A stretch of DNA of 64,000 nucleotides, taken from positions 1,922,001 through 1,986,000 of the forward strand of contig NZ_CP101990.1 of the NCBI RefSeq assembly GCF_024508295.1, given 5' to 3'. A model generated the notes under the pieces. That model saw only the letters and a program-made list of their open reading frames with translations. It made no database searches and was not told the DNA's origin. This DNA comes from Aeromicrobium duanguangcaii (GTDB lineage Bacteria; Actinomycetota; Actinomycetes; Propionibacteriales; Nocardioidaceae). Positions 10,395 through 18,647 of the stretch are shown piece by piece. The translations under genes were made by a program, and so were the position numbers. Numbering within the stretch: the first letter of the stretch is position 1; each line of letters opens with the position of its first letter.

Positions 10395-10417
10395 ACGGTA
10401 GGCGGACCCACTGACAT
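10395..10417 (-). promoter_or_regulatory. RecA-NDp (PafBC-type) promoter of recA
   Basis: Reading leftward: A TGTCAGTG, eight bases, TACCGT. This matches the published mycobacterial RecA-NDp consensus tTGTCRgtg-N8-TAnnnT except at the first base. It lies about 53 bp upstream of the recA ATG. In mycobacteria such promoters depend on PafBC rather than LexA. Confidence 0.75.
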
Positions 10418-10488
10418 TACGTGAGCCTCGTCGACTCGTCTGTGGATGACGCCCGACCTGACCGTCGGCCTGTGGAACGAGCCTAGGC

Positions 10489-10502
10489 CGAACAGATGTT
10501 CG
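10489..10502. promoter_or_regulatory. LexA/SOS box upstream of recA
   Basis: CGAACAGATGTTCG matches the actinobacterial/Bacillus SOS operator CGAAC-N4-GTTCG. It is about 147 bp upstream of the recA start. A TAGGCT hexamer follows in the recA direction and could be the regulated -10. Confidence 0.88.
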
Positions 10503-10531
10503 ATGGAAGGTCGACACGCCGAACGCGCCCG

Positions 10532-10617
10532 CCCCGTCCCGAGATTTGCTCCGATTTGGTCCTTTCACTCCCTGTGAAAGGTCAGATGAGGAGCAAATCT
10601 CGGGTGCGGGGACGGGG
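10532..10617. terminator. Long nested palindrome at the end of the DJ-1 gene
   Basis: Perfect 15-bp arms (10538-10552 and 10590-10604, CCCGAGATTTGCTCC) enclose an inner hairpin CCTTTCAC/GTGAAAGG (10561-10581) and are extended outward by CCCCGTC/GACGGGG. It lies 12 bp beyond the stop of the leftward PfpI gene and 30 bp from the SOS box. A factor-independent terminator or a mobile palindrome are both possible; no T-tract is seen. Confidence 0.6.
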
Positions 10618-10629
10618 GATGCGGACGGA

Positions 10630-11178
10630 TCAGGCGACGAGGGCGTCGGCGATGGCGCCGACGAAGGCCGGCAGGTCGTCGGGGTTGCGGCTGGTGATGA
10701 GGTTGCCGTCCACGACGACGGTCTCGTCGACCCAGTCGCCGCCGGCGTTCTTCACGTCCACCGCCAGGCTCGGGAAGCTGGTCAGGCGCCTGCCCTTCAC
10801 GAGGTCGGCCGAGACGAGCAGCCACGGCGCGTGACAGATCGCCGCCACCGGGGCGCCGGACTCGAGGGCGTTCGTGATGATCCGCTGGGCGTGCTCGTCG
10901 ATGCGCAGGTGGTCGGCGTTGACGGTGCCGCCGGGGAACACGAAGGCATCGGCCCAGCCCTGGTCGAACTCGTCCAGGGTGCCGTCGACCCGGACCGAGA
11001 TGGTCTTGTCGGTGTCGCCCTGCATCGCCTGCAGGGTGCCGGAGTGGGGTGCGAAGATCCTGACGTCCGCTCCCGCGTCCTCGAGACTGTCGCGGGGGGT
11101 CGTGAGTTCAGATTCCTCGAAGTGGTCGGTCGCGATGATGGCGACGCGCTTGCCAGTCAGGTCGGGGAGATCGCTCAT
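10630..11178 (-). CDS. DJ-1/PfpI family protein (type 1 glutamine amidotransferase-like)
   Basis: Cytoplasmic protein of 182 residues in the DJ-1/PfpI superfamily, related to general stress proteins such as Bacillus YfkM and to PfpI-like deglycases. The nucleophile elbow Cys is visible in AAICHAPW (about residue 115), with the family Glu in TDHFEESELT (about 21-22) and FVFPGGTVNADHLR before the elbow. The ATG lies six bases downstream of a TAGCGT -10 box. It sits between the pgsA-clgR operon and recA. The exact reaction is unproven. Confidence 0.9.
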   Translation of the reverse strand: MSDLPDLTGKRVAIIATDHFEESELTTPRDSLEDAGADVRIFAPHSGTLQAMQGDTDKTISVRVDGTLDEFDQGWADAFVFPGGTVNADHLRIDEHAQRIITNALESGAPVAAICHAPWLLVSADLVKGRRLTSFPSLAVDVKNAGGDWVDETVVVDGNLITSRNPDDLPAFVGAIADALVA

Positions 11179-11184
11179 CCCCCG

Positions 11185-11190
11185 ACGCTA
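11185..11190 (-). promoter_or_regulatory. -10 box for leaderless PfpI gene
   Basis: TAGCGT, six bases before the ATG at 11178, in the 14-bp gap after the DUF3046 stop. Confidence 0.5.
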
Positions 11191-11192
11191 AC

Positions 11193-11387
11193 TCAACGTT
11201 CGCGTGCGGGCAGGTCGAGCGCAGCGTGCACCGCACGCCACACCCGTTGCGGGTCGACGCCGGCTTCCAGCGCCTCGACCGGGGTGCGGCCATCGAGCGC
11301 GGTGATCGCCTGCTGACGGGCCCAGGAACTGGCGTAGGCGGACCCGAGGGCAGCCTCCATGCGCTGCCAGAACTCGCTGTGTCTCAC
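11193..11387 (-). CDS. DUF3046 family protein
   Basis: Very small actinobacterial protein of 64 residues. It begins [10 protein letters not shown] and contains [15 protein letters not shown] and [11 protein letters not shown], the hallmark of DUF3046, which occurs near recA in many actinobacteria. The GTG start overlaps the clgR stop (GTGA). It is probably cytoplasmic and helical, and the function is unknown. It closes the pgsA-cinA-clgR operon. Confidence 0.9.
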   Translation of the reverse strand: MRHSEFWQRMEAALGSAYASSWARQQAITALDGRTPVEALEAGVDPQRVWRAVHAALDLPARER

Positions 11388-11680
11388 GCTGCGGAGGCCC
11401 GGGCCTCTTCGCGCGCGATCGACGACACGGTCGCCAGGTCGGCGGCCTCCTCGAGCTCGAGCAGCGAGCTGACGTCGAGCAGGACCTTGCTCAGGGGGAC
11501 GTCGAGCGCCTGCGCCAGGGCGGCGAGCAGCTCGGAGCTGGCCTCCTTCTGGCCGCGCTCGACCTCGGAGATGTACCCGAGGCTGATCCGCGCCCGCTCG
11601 GAGACGTCGCGCAGGGTCAGGCCTTCGGCGAGCCGACGTGCCCGGAGCACGTCGCCGATGAGTTCACGCATCGCGGTCAT
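11384..11680 (-). CDS. clgR: ClgR-type XRE family transcriptional regulator
   Basis: Helix-turn-helix regulator of 98 residues. HTH_3 spans about residues 6-62, with [22 protein letters not shown] as the DNA-binding unit. In actinobacteria ClgR activates clp protease and stress genes and is itself degraded by ClpP; the Ala-Ala C-terminus (EEARASAA) fits a ClpP substrate. I chose the ATG at 11680, which has a GGGAAGG ribosome site. It overlaps the end of cinA by 17 bp. The pgsA-cinA-clgR order is the standard context. Confidence 0.93.
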   Translation of the reverse strand: MTAMRELIGDVLRARRLAEGLTLRDVSERARISLGYISEVERGQKEASSELLAALAQALDVPLSKVLLDVSSLLELEEAADLATVSSIAREEARASAA

Positions 11681-12197
11681 CGCCACCACCTTCCCTGTCG
11701 GACTCAACGTCCGTCGAGCCGTTGTTCTTCCCCAGCCTATAGTGCAGGTCCGCCAGGACGGCGGAGACGGCCGATCGCCGCACCCGGTCGCGGTCGCCGT
11801 CCAGCTGCAGCCGGCGCGAGACCACGCCGTCGGGCCCGGCGACGGCGACGTGGACGGTGCCGGCACGATGACCCTCGGCCGGGCCGGGCCCGGCGACACC
11901 GGTCGTGCCCAGGCCCCACGTGGCGCCCATGCGCGTCCGCGCCCCGACCGCCAGCTGCTCGGCCACGCCGGCGTTGACGGTGCCCTCACGGGCGATCAGG
12001 TCGGCGTCCACGCCGAGCAGCGCGGTCTTGAGATCGGGTTGGTACGCGACGACTCCCCCACGCACGACGACCGACGCTCCCGCGACATCGACGAGCGTCG
12101 CGCAGAGCAGGCCGCCGGTGAGCGACTCGGCGGTGGCGACCGTCTGTCCCGCGGCGCGCAGGGCCGCCACCACGTCGGCAGCGGACGCCACGGTCAC
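11664..12197 (-). CDS. cinA: CinA C-terminal family amidohydrolase (NMN deamidase-like)
   Basis: Protein of 177 residues matching the CinA C-terminal domain, which in PncC hydrolyses nicotinamide mononucleotide to nicotinate mononucleotide. Key blocks are [11 protein letters not shown] (about 21-31), [12 protein letters not shown] and [11 protein letters not shown] (about 103-113). The N-terminal MoCF domain of full CinA is absent, as in many actinobacterial homologues. The GTG start overlaps the pgsA stop (GTGA), and the 3' end overlaps clgR. Confidence 0.93.
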   Translation of the reverse strand: MTVASAADVVAALRAAGQTVATAESLTGGLLCATLVDVAGASVVVRGGVVAYQPDLKTALLGVDADLIAREGTVNAGVAEQLAVGARTRMGATWGLGTTGVAGPGPAEGHRAGTVHVAVAGPDGVVSRRLQLDGDRDRVRRSAVSAVLADLHYRLGKNNGSTDVESDREGGGDDRDA

Positions 12198-12829
12198 CGT
12201 GCCAGGTCGTCGGCCGGTGCCTGCGCGGCCAGCCGCCGGGCGTCGATGACGTACTGGACACCGGTCACCAGCGCGAGAGCCAGCGCCGCGGCCATCACGA
12301 CGTGCGTGATCCACAGCAGGGCCGTGGGGACGATTCCGCCCCACAGCTCGAACGGCAGGCAGTAGCCCGCGATCGCGACGGACTGCAGGACGGTCTTGAG
12401 CTTGCCGCCCCGGCCGGCCGGCATGACGAAGCCGCGGCGGACCATGACCATCCGCATGAAGGTGATGCCCCACTCGCGCACGAGCATCGCGATGACGGCG
12501 ACCCAGAACAGCGGTCCCCAAGCCCGGTCGCTGAAGATGATCGCCAGGCCGACGAAGGCCATGCCCGTGAGCGCCTTGTCGGCGATGGGGTCGGCCATCT
12601 TGCCGAAGTCGGTGATGAGGTTGTGCTTGCGGGCGATGTCGCCGTCGATCTTGTCGGTGGCCATCAGGACCACGAACGCGGCCCAGGCGGCGATCCGGTA
12701 CCCGACCGACTCGCCTCCGTCGTGCAGCAACAGCCAACCGAAGATCGGGACGCCCAGGATGCGAATGACCGTCAGGGCGTTCGGGACGTTCCAGTTGCTC
12801 GGCTTGGCTGCCGGGAGCGGGGAATCCAT
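12194..12829 (-). CDS. pgsA: CDP-diacylglycerol-glycerol-3-phosphate 3-phosphatidyltransferase
   Basis: Membrane enzyme that makes phosphatidylglycerol phosphate. The 211 residues contain the CDP-alcohol phosphotransferase motif D-x2-DG-x2-AR-x8-G-x3-D-x3-D at about 59-84 (DKIDGDIARKHN, then DFGKMADPIAD), with several hydrophobic helices. First gene of pgsA-cinA-clgR-DUF3046. The ATG is seven bases downstream of a CATACT -10 box. Actinobacteria also use paralogues for phosphatidylinositol, so the exact acceptor rests on context. Confidence 0.93.
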   Translation of the reverse strand: MDSPLPAAKPSNWNVPNALTVIRILGVPIFGWLLLHDGGESVGYRIAAWAAFVVLMATDKIDGDIARKHNLITDFGKMADPIADKALTGMAFVGLAIIFSDRAWGPLFWVAVIAMLVREWGITFMRMVMVRRGFVMPAGRGGKLKTVLQSVAIAGYCLPFELWGGIVPTALLWITHVVMAAALALALVTGVQYVIDARRLAAQAPADDLAR

Positions 12830-12836
12830 GGTGTTC

Positions 12837-12842
12837 AGTATG
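12837..12842 (-). promoter_or_regulatory. -10 box for leaderless pgsA operon
   Basis: CATACT, seven bases before the ATG at 12829. Confidence 0.5.
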
Positions 12843-12844
12843 GC

Positions 12845-13315
12845 TCAGGCAGGTGAGAGCCAGGTCCAGCCGGGCACATTGCGCGCGACCCAGTACGTGA
12901 GAACCACCACGAGCAGCGCCCAGATCCAGCCCGCCGGCACCCGGCTGGGATGCCATGCGCGGCGGCCGAGCAGCCGCAGGCCCCACGCCAGCCAGGCCAC
13001 GAGCACCGTGGGCAGCAGGAGGACGGCGAGCGGGTTGCGGTCCCATGCCGTCGCCAGGTCGCCGTGGGCGAGCGCGTGCACGGCGCGCAGGCTGCCGCAG
13101 CCGGGGCAGAACAGGCCGGTGACGGCCAGGAACGGGCAGGTCGGGTAGTGCCCGGACTCCTCCGGGGAGCGGGTCGCGACGACCGCCGTGGCGGCGATCG
13201 CCGTGAGGGTGACCGCCGCGAACGCGAACGCCCCGCGCCGCCGGGAGGTCCCGGCGGCCACGGGGCGCGCGGTGTCGTGACTCAGCTCAGAGGCTCGTCG
13301 AGGTCGAGTCGCCAT
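12845..13315 (-). CDS. DUF2752 membrane protein
   Basis: Integral membrane protein of about 156 residues with the DUF2752 signature YPTCPFLAVTG then FCPGCGSLRA (about 57-77), a Cys-rich motif with two Cys pairs. About three hydrophobic helices follow. The start at 13315 makes a 29-bp overlap with the upstream CD225-like gene; a later start is possible. DUF2752 and CD225/TM2 proteins are frequently paired in actinobacteria. Function unknown. Confidence 0.85.
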   Translation of the reverse strand: MATRPRRASELSHDTARPVAAGTSRRRGAFAFAAVTLTAIAATAVVATRSPEESGHYPTCPFLAVTGLFCPGCGSLRAVHALAHGDLATAWDRNPLAVLLLPTVLVAWLAWGLRLLGRRAWHPSRVPAGWIWALLVVVLTYWVARNVPGWTWLSPA

Positions 13316-13598
13316 TGCTGGCCACGATCACGATGAAGATGACGTAGAGGACGATCGACACGAGACCGACGACGGCGGACCAGATGGCCCACATCTTGGC
13401 CTTGCGGGACGACTCCTGGGCTCCGGCGAGGTCACCGGCGGCGAACTTGCCGTTCACCTGCGCCGCGAAGACGATCGACACCACGCCGAGCGGCAGGCAG
13501 CAGAACAGCGTCGTGAGGATGGCCCACACGAGGTTGTTCGGCGGCGGCGTCTGTCCGACCGGTCCCGTGGGGGGCGGCGGCGGAGCGTTGTAAGACAT
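13287..13598 (-). CDS. CD225/dispanin family membrane protein
   Basis: Small two-helix membrane protein of 103 residues. A proline-rich N-terminus (NAPPPPPTGPVGQTPPP) precedes a CD225-type domain: LVWAILTTLFCCLPLGVVSIVFAAQVN, then a loop SSRKAKMWAIWSAVVGL, and a second hydrophobic helix. An AAGGGA ribosome site precedes the ATG. It is the first gene of a two-gene unit with the DUF2752 protein. Dispanins are linked to membrane organisation in other systems, but no role is established here. Confidence 0.86.
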   Translation of the reverse strand: MSYNAPPPPPTGPVGQTPPPNNLVWAILTTLFCCLPLGVVSIVFAAQVNGKFAAGDLAGAQESSRKAKMWAIWSAVVGLVSIVLYVIFIVIVASNGDSTSTSL

Positions 13599-13681
13599 GC
13601 ATTCCCTTTCGTGTCACCGTTCACCCCGAGAGGGCGAACACGGTGGTTTTACATGAGTGGTTGGTCCGCCGAGCCTAGTGG

Positions 13682-16120
13682 TCAGCCGACCTGGATGCTG
13701 GCCAACACGTCAGCAAGGTCGTCGGGCTTCACGAGCACGTCGCGCGCCTTGGATCCCTCGCTCGGTCCGACCACACCGCGGCTCTCCAGGATGTCCATCA
13801 GACGGCCGGCCTTGGCGAACCCCACGCGCAGCTTGCGCTGCAGCATCGAGGTCGAGCCGAACTGCGTGTTGACCACGAGCTCGACCGCTTGGAGCACCAG
13901 GTCCATGTCGTCGCCGATGTCGTCGTCGAGCTCGCGCTTGGCCTGCTGCGGAACGGTGACGTCCTCGCGGTACGACGGCTGCAACTGCTCCTTGCAGTGG
14001 TTCACGATCGTCTCGATCTCGGCCTCGGTGATCCAGGCCCCCTGCATGCGCATCGTCTTGTTCGCGCCCATCGGCAGGAACAGGCCGTCGCCCTGACCCA
14101 CGAGCTTCTCGGCGCCGGGCTGGTCGAGGATGACGCGGCTGTCGGCCAGCGAGCTGGTCGCGAAGGCCAGGCGGCTGGGCACGTTGGCCTTGATCAGGCC
14201 GGTGACGACGTCCACGCTGGGTCGCTGCGTCGCCAGCACGAGGTGGATGCCGGCCGCACGCGCCAGCTGGGTGATGCGGACGATCGAGTCCTCGACGTCG
14301 CGCGGGGCGACCATCATCAGGTCGGCGAGCTCGTCGACGACCACGAGCAGGTACGGGTAGGGCGTGAGCACGCGCTCGCTGCCGGGAGGCGCCTGCAGCT
14401 TGCCGGACGCGACGGCCTTGTTGAAGTCGTCGATGTGCCGGAAGCCGAAGTTCGCCAGGTCGTCGTAGCGCAGGTCCATCTCACGCACGACCCACGCCAG
14501 CGCCTCGGCGGCCTTCTTCGGGTTGGTGATGATCGGCGTGATGAGGTGCGGGATGCCCTCGTACGCGTTCAGCTCGACGCGCTTGGGGTCGACCAGGATC
14601 ATCCGCACCTCGTCGGGCGTGGACCGCATGAGGATCGACGAGATCATCGAGTTCACGAAGCTGGACTTGCCGGAGCCGGTCGCACCCGCGACCAGCAGGT
14701 GCGGCATCTTCGCCAGGTTCGCCACGACGTAGCCGCCCTCGACGTCCTTGCCCAGGCCGATGACCATCGGGTGGTGGTCGCTGCGCGCCTTGTTGGAGCG
14801 CAGCACGTCGCCGAGCGAGACCATCTCCTTGTCGACGTTGGGGATCTCGACGCCGATCGCGCTCTTGCCCGGGATCGGCGAGAGGATCCGCACCTCGTTC
14901 GAAGCCACGGCGTAGGCGATGTTCTTGCTGAGCGCGGTGACCTTCTCGACCTTGACGGCCGGGCCGAGCTCGACTTCGTACCGCGTGACCGTCGGACCGC
15001 GGGTGTAGCCGGTGACCGTCGCGTCGATCTGGAACTGCTCCAGCACCTCGGTGAGCCGGCCGACGACCTCGTCGGACGCCGCGGAGCGCGCCTTGGGCGG
15101 CGTGCCCTCCTTGAGGGCGCTGGGCTCGGGCAGCGTGTAGACGACGTCGCCGGACAGGGCCAGCTGCTCGGCGCGGACCGGCAAGGGCTCGAGCGGCTTG
15201 AGCTCGGGCTGCGGCTCGGGCTCGGAGACCGCGGGGACGGGCGGCGTGAAGCTGACCGGGACCTGACGGTCGTCGTCCGGACCGTCGACGAGCGGGTTCT
15301 CGAACGGCTCGTCCACGACCGGCATCGTGCGCGGGTGGCGCTTCTTGACGGGCTCGGCGGCGGGCTCGGGCTCGGCGGGCTTCTTGTCACGGCCGAGCAT
15401 CGTGTCGGCCGCCGCGCGCAGGCGGGTGGGGACGGCGTACAGCGGGGTCGCCGTGACGACCAGGACACCGAAGACGACGACGATCACCAGGATCGGCGCG
15501 ACGACCCAACCGGTCTTGAGCAGGTCGACCAGGATCGCGGAGAACAGGAAGCCCACCGCTCCCCCGGCGTCGGCCATGTCCGGATCGCTGGGACGGGGCG
15601 TGCCGTGGGCGAGGTGGACCAGGCCCAGGACGCCGCCGACGATGGCGCTCCAGCCGATCGCCTGACGACCGGCCGGACCGTTGCGGTCGGGATGGCGCAG
15701 CGTCCGCCAGGCCAGCACGGCGAGCAGGATCGGGACGGCCCACGCCAGGACGCCGACCGAGCCGGTGGTCACGCGCCGTACGGCGGCGCCCACGCCACCG
15801 GGGATGTCCCACCAGACCGAGGCGGCGCTCACCAGCGCGAGCGAGACCAGCGCGAGGCCGACCCCGTCGCGGCGCTGCTCGGCGTCGAGCTCACGGGCGC
15901 TGTGCCCGATGCTGCGCGCGATGGCGCCGACGACGCCCGCCAGTCCCAGCCAGAAGACCGTGGAGGCGTGCATGACCCCGCGCAGGGCAGCAGCGATCGG
16001 ACCAGGACCCGTCCGGGGCGCCGGCTTCTTGCGAGCAGGTTGCTTGCGCGGCGCGGGCTTCTTGCGGGCCTGGCTGCCGGACGGCCGCTTGCGCGGCGGG
16101 GAAGACGTTCGGGTCGCCAT
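13682..16120 (-). CDS. ftsK: DNA translocase FtsK/SpoIIIE
   Basis: Septal DNA pump that moves chromosomes during division. I chose the ATG at 16120 (812 residues) because a TAGCCT -10 box ends seven bases upstream. A basic Lys/Arg/Pro/Ala N-terminus (about 7-35) precedes four or five membrane helices (about 45-225), a Pro/Glu linker, and the motor with Walker [10 protein letters not shown] at about 476 and Walker [14 protein letters not shown]. The C-terminal winged-helix gamma domain ([19 protein letters not shown]) is present. Length is normal for actinobacteria. Confidence 0.97.
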   Translation of the reverse strand: MATRTSSPPRKRPSGSQARKKPAPRKQPARKKPAPRTGPGPIAAALRGVMHASTVFWLGLAGVVGAIARSIGHSARELDAEQRRDGVGLALVSLALVSAASVWWDIPGGVGAAVRRVTTGSVGVLAWAVPILLAVLAWRTLRHPDRNGPAGRQAIGWSAIVGGVLGLVHLAHGTPRPSDPDMADAGGAVGFLFSAILVDLLKTGWVVAPILVIVVVFGVLVVTATPLYAVPTRLRAAADTMLGRDKKPAEPEPAAEPVKKRHPRTMPVVDEPFENPLVDGPDDDRQVPVSFTPPVPAVSEPEPQPELKPLEPLPVRAEQLALSGDVVYTLPEPSALKEGTPPKARSAASDEVVGRLTEVLEQFQIDATVTGYTRGPTVTRYEVELGPAVKVEKVTALSKNIAYAVASNEVRILSPIPGKSAIGVEIPNVDKEMVSLGDVLRSNKARSDHHPMVIGLGKDVEGGYVVANLAKMPHLLVAGATGSGKSSFVNSMISSILMRSTPDEVRMILVDPKRVELNAYEGIPHLITPIITNPKKAAEALAWVVREMDLRYDDLANFGFRHIDDFNKAVASGKLQAPPGSERVLTPYPYLLVVVDELADLMMVAPRDVEDSIVRITQLARAAGIHLVLATQRPSVDVVTGLIKANVPSRLAFATSSLADSRVILDQPGAEKLVGQGDGLFLPMGANKTMRMQGAWITEAEIETIVNHCKEQLQPSYREDVTVPQQAKRELDDDIGDDMDLVLQAVELVVNTQFGSTSMLQRKLRVGFAKAGRLMDILESRGVVGPSEGSKARDVLVKPDDLADVLASIQVG

Positions 16121-16127
16121 GCTGCCA

Positions 16128-16133
16128 AGGCTA
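16128..16133 (-). promoter_or_regulatory. -10 box for leaderless ftsK
   Basis: TAGCCT, seven bases before the ATG at 16120. Confidence 0.5.
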
Positions 16134-16183
16134 AACCAGAACCTGAGAGTTCTCACGGTCCCACGCCGCGCGCAGCGCGGCGG

Positions 16184-16891
16184 TCATCGGGTGGCGGAGC
16201 CCACCTCTCCCGGGAACGACAGCACCTCGGCGCGCTCGAGGGCCAGCGTCACGAGGCGCGCGTCCGGCGCCCCGGCGCCCAGCAACGGCGCGGTGACCAC
16301 GTCGGCTCCCAGCAGCCCGATCGCCGAGGCGCCCTCGCCCGAGGCCAGCGCGTACATGGACACCACGACGCGCTGGTTGTGGGCCCGGGCGACGTCGAGC
16401 GCGTCCTCGACCGGCGTGCCGACACCGTCGACCACGCCCACGTGCACCGGGCCGCCCCACACCGCGCTGAGCAGGCGCGCGGCCTTGGAGATGTCGGCCA
16501 GCGCCCGGGGGCCGTCGGCCTCCGGGGCCACCATGACGATCGTGTCGGCCGGACGGGCGCCCGCCTCGATGAGGCGTCGGACCCCGATCTCGGCCAGCAC
16601 CCAGTCCGGGCCCATCGCCGGCGCGACGCGGACCCGGGGGTCGCCGCCGGCGACCTCCTCGAGCCTGCGCGCCGTCGCCACGTCGTGGTGCAGGACGAGC
16701 GGGACGATGACGCGCGGCCCCGAGGTCTCGGCCACGACATCCGCCAGCGAGGGCTGTTGGACGTCGAAGAAGGCGTCGACGACCTCGGGTCCCCCGGCGT
16801 GCCGACGTACGGCGTTGACCAGTGAGGCGATCGCGGACCGCCCCGTGTGCGACGTCGTCCCATGGCCGCACACGATGATCCGAGTTCTCAC
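16184..16891 (-). CDS. CbiX/sirohydrochlorin chelatase-like protein
   Basis: Cytoplasmic protein of about 235 residues with a duplicated CbiX-like fold. RIIVCGHGTTSHTGR near the N-terminus carries the metal/porphyrin-binding His, followed by PRVIVPLVLHHDVATARRL and APAMGPDWVLAEIGVRRLI. Family members insert cobalt or iron into sirohydrochlorin-type rings. No other cobalamin or siroheme gene is nearby, so the true substrate is uncertain. The start is ambiguous: GTG at 16891 gives VRTRIIVCGHG directly, and GTG at 16900 adds three residues. Confidence 0.8.
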   Translation of the reverse strand: MRTRIIVCGHGTTSHTGRSAIASLVNAVRRHAGGPEVVDAFFDVQQPSLADVVAETSGPRVIVPLVLHHDVATARRLEEVAGGDPRVRVAPAMGPDWVLAEIGVRRLIEAGARPADTIVMVAPEADGPRALADISKAARLLSAVWGGPVHVGVVDGVGTPVEDALDVARAHNQRVVVSMYALASGEGASAIGLLGADVVTAPLLGAGAPDARLVTLALERAEVLSFPGEVGSATR

Positions 16892-16955
16892 GCCTCCCAC
16901 ACTGGGCAGACTCTGTTTCCCCCGGGTTACAACCCTTGCGAGGTTGGGTAACGAG

Positions 16956-16970
16956 TGACCTGAGAGGTCA
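16956..16970 (-). terminator. Small hairpin at the end of rnj
   Basis: TGACCT/AGGTCA, a 6-bp stem with a 3-nt loop that includes the rnj stop codon. Weak on its own as a terminator. Confidence 0.35.
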
Positions 16971-18647
16971 GGCCTCCAGCACGATCGGGATGATCAGCGG
17001 CCGGCGACGCAGACGACGACCCGCGAACGAGCCGACGACGCGACGCATGACCTGCTGCAGGGCGTCGGTGTCCCGGGCCCCGTCCGCGAGCGCCTCCTCG
17101 AGAGCGGAGACGACCTTCGGGTGGATCGCGTCGAACACCGCGTCGTCCTCGGCCAGGCCGCGGGCGTGGATCTCGGGCCCGCTGACGATCTTGCCGGTGG
17201 CCGAGTCGATGACGGCGATGACCGAGATGAAGCCCTCGGCCGCCAGCGTGCGGCGGTCCTTGAGGTCGGAGTCGGTGACGTCGCCGATCGAGGACCCGTC
17301 GACGTAGACGTAGCCCACGTCGTACGCGCCGACGATGCTGGCGTGGCCGTCGACCAGGTCGACCGCGTAGCCGTCCTCGGCGATGATCGTGTTCGGCACG
17401 CCGGTCTGGCGGGCCAGCGACGCGTTGGAGTGCAGGTGGCGGATCTCGCCGTGCACGGGCATGACGTTCGACGGCTGGACGATGTTGTAGCAGTAGAGCA
17501 GCTCGCCGGCCGAGGCGTGACCGGACACGTGCACCAACGCGTTGCCCTTGTGGACGACGTTCGCACCCAGCTTCGTCAGGCCGTCGATCACGCGGTAGAT
17601 CGCGTTCTCGTTGCCCGGGATCAGCGACGACGCGAGCAGCACGGTGTCACCGGGCTCGAGGTGCACCTGCGGGTGCGTGCGGTTCGCGATGCGCGACAGG
17701 GCCGCCATCGGCTCGCCCTGCGAGCCGGTGGACATGAGCACCATCTGCTCCGGCGGAGCGGCATCGATCTTGTCGACCACGACGCCGTCGGGCACGTTGA
17801 GGTAGCCCAGCTCGCGGGCGATCTGCATGTTGCGGACCATCGACCGGCCCACGTACGCGACCTTGCGGTTGTGCTTGACCGCGGCGTCCAGCACCTGCTG
17901 CACGCGGTGGATGTGCGACGCGAAGGACGCCACGATGATGCGCTTCTTGCTGCGGGCGAAGACGGCGTCGATGGCCGGGGTGATCGACTTCTCGGCCGTC
18001 GTGAACCCGGGGACCTCGGCGTTGGTGGAGTCGGTCAGGAACAGGTCGACGCCGGCCTCACCGAGGCGGGCGAACGCGCGCAGGTCGGTGATGCGGCCGT
18101 CGAGCGGCAGCTGGTCCATCTTGAAGTCGCCCGTGTGCAGGGCGACGCCGGCGGCGGTCTTGATGGCGACGGCCAGGGCATCGGGGATGGAGTGGTTGAC
18201 GGCCACGAACTCGCACTCGAACGGGCCGAAGGACTCGACGTCGTTCTCGCTGACGACGTGCATCGGCACGTCCTTCAGACGGTGCTCCTTGAGCTTCGGC
18301 GCGAGCAGCGCCAGCGTCAGCTTGGAGCCGATGACGGGGATGTTCCCGCGTTCGCGCAACAGGTACGGGACACCGCCGATGTGGTCCTCGTGACCGTGGG
18401 TCAGGACCAGGCCGACGATGTCGTCGAGGCGGTCCCGGATCGGACCGAAGTCGGGCAGGATCAGGTCGACGCCCGGCTGGTGCTCCTCGGGGAAGAGCAC
18501 GCCGCAGTCGACGATCAGCAGCTTGCCGTCGAACTCGAAGACGGTCATGTTGCGGCCGATCTCGCCCAGTCCCCCCAAGGGGACGACGCGCATGGCGCCC
18601 GGCGCGAGAGGTGCGGGGGTCGGAAGTTCGGTGTGCATATGGCTCAT
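16968..18647 (-). CDS. rnj: Ribonuclease J
   Basis: Zinc-dependent 5' exo-/endoribonuclease of the metallo-beta-lactamase/beta-CASP family, involved in mRNA decay and rRNA maturation. The 559 residues show the HGHEDH zinc motif at about 84-89, a third ligand in ALHTGDFKMD, the beta-CASP region with STGSQGEPMAALSRIA, and VHVSGHASAGEL. Its ATG overlaps the dapA stop (ATGA). The dapA-rnj pairing is conserved in mycobacteria and Streptomyces. An internal ATG three codons in is an alternative start. Confidence 0.97.
   Translation of the reverse strand: MSHMHTELPTPAPLAPGAMRVVPLGGLGEIGRNMTVFEFDGKLLIVDCGVLFPEEHQPGVDLILPDFGPIRDRLDDIVGLVLTHGHEDHIGGVPYLLRERGNIPVIGSKLTLALLAPKLKEHRLKDVPMHVVSENDVESFGPFECEFVAVNHSIPDALAVAIKTAAGVALHTGDFKMDQLPLDGRITDLRAFARLGEAGVDLFLTDSTNAEVPGFTTAEKSITPAIDAVFARSKKRIIVASFASHIHRVQQVLDAAVKHNRKVAYVGRSMVRNMQIARELGYLNVPDGVVVDKIDAAPPEQMVLMSTGSQGEPMAALSRIANRTHPQVHLEPGDTVLLASSLIPGNENAIYRVIDGLTKLGANVVHKGNALVHVSGHASAGELLYCYNIVQPSNVMPVHGEIRHLHSNASLARQTGVPNTIIAEDGYAVDLVDGHASIVGAYDVGYVYVDGSSIGDVTDSDLKDRRTLAAEGFISVIAVIDSATGKIVSGPEIHARGLAEDDAVFDAIHPKVVSALEEALADGARDTDALQQVMRRVVGSFAGRRLRRRPLIIPIVLEA

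Noticed and set aside
10343-10629. Small RNA or riboswitch in the recA upstream region
   Set aside because: The structure is explained by the SOS box, the RecA-NDp element and a gene-end palindrome; nothing matches a known riboswitch.
13889-16825. Long open frame antisense to ftsK and the CbiX-like gene
   Set aside because: It spans two well-supported genes and the gap between them; its composition is a complement artefact.
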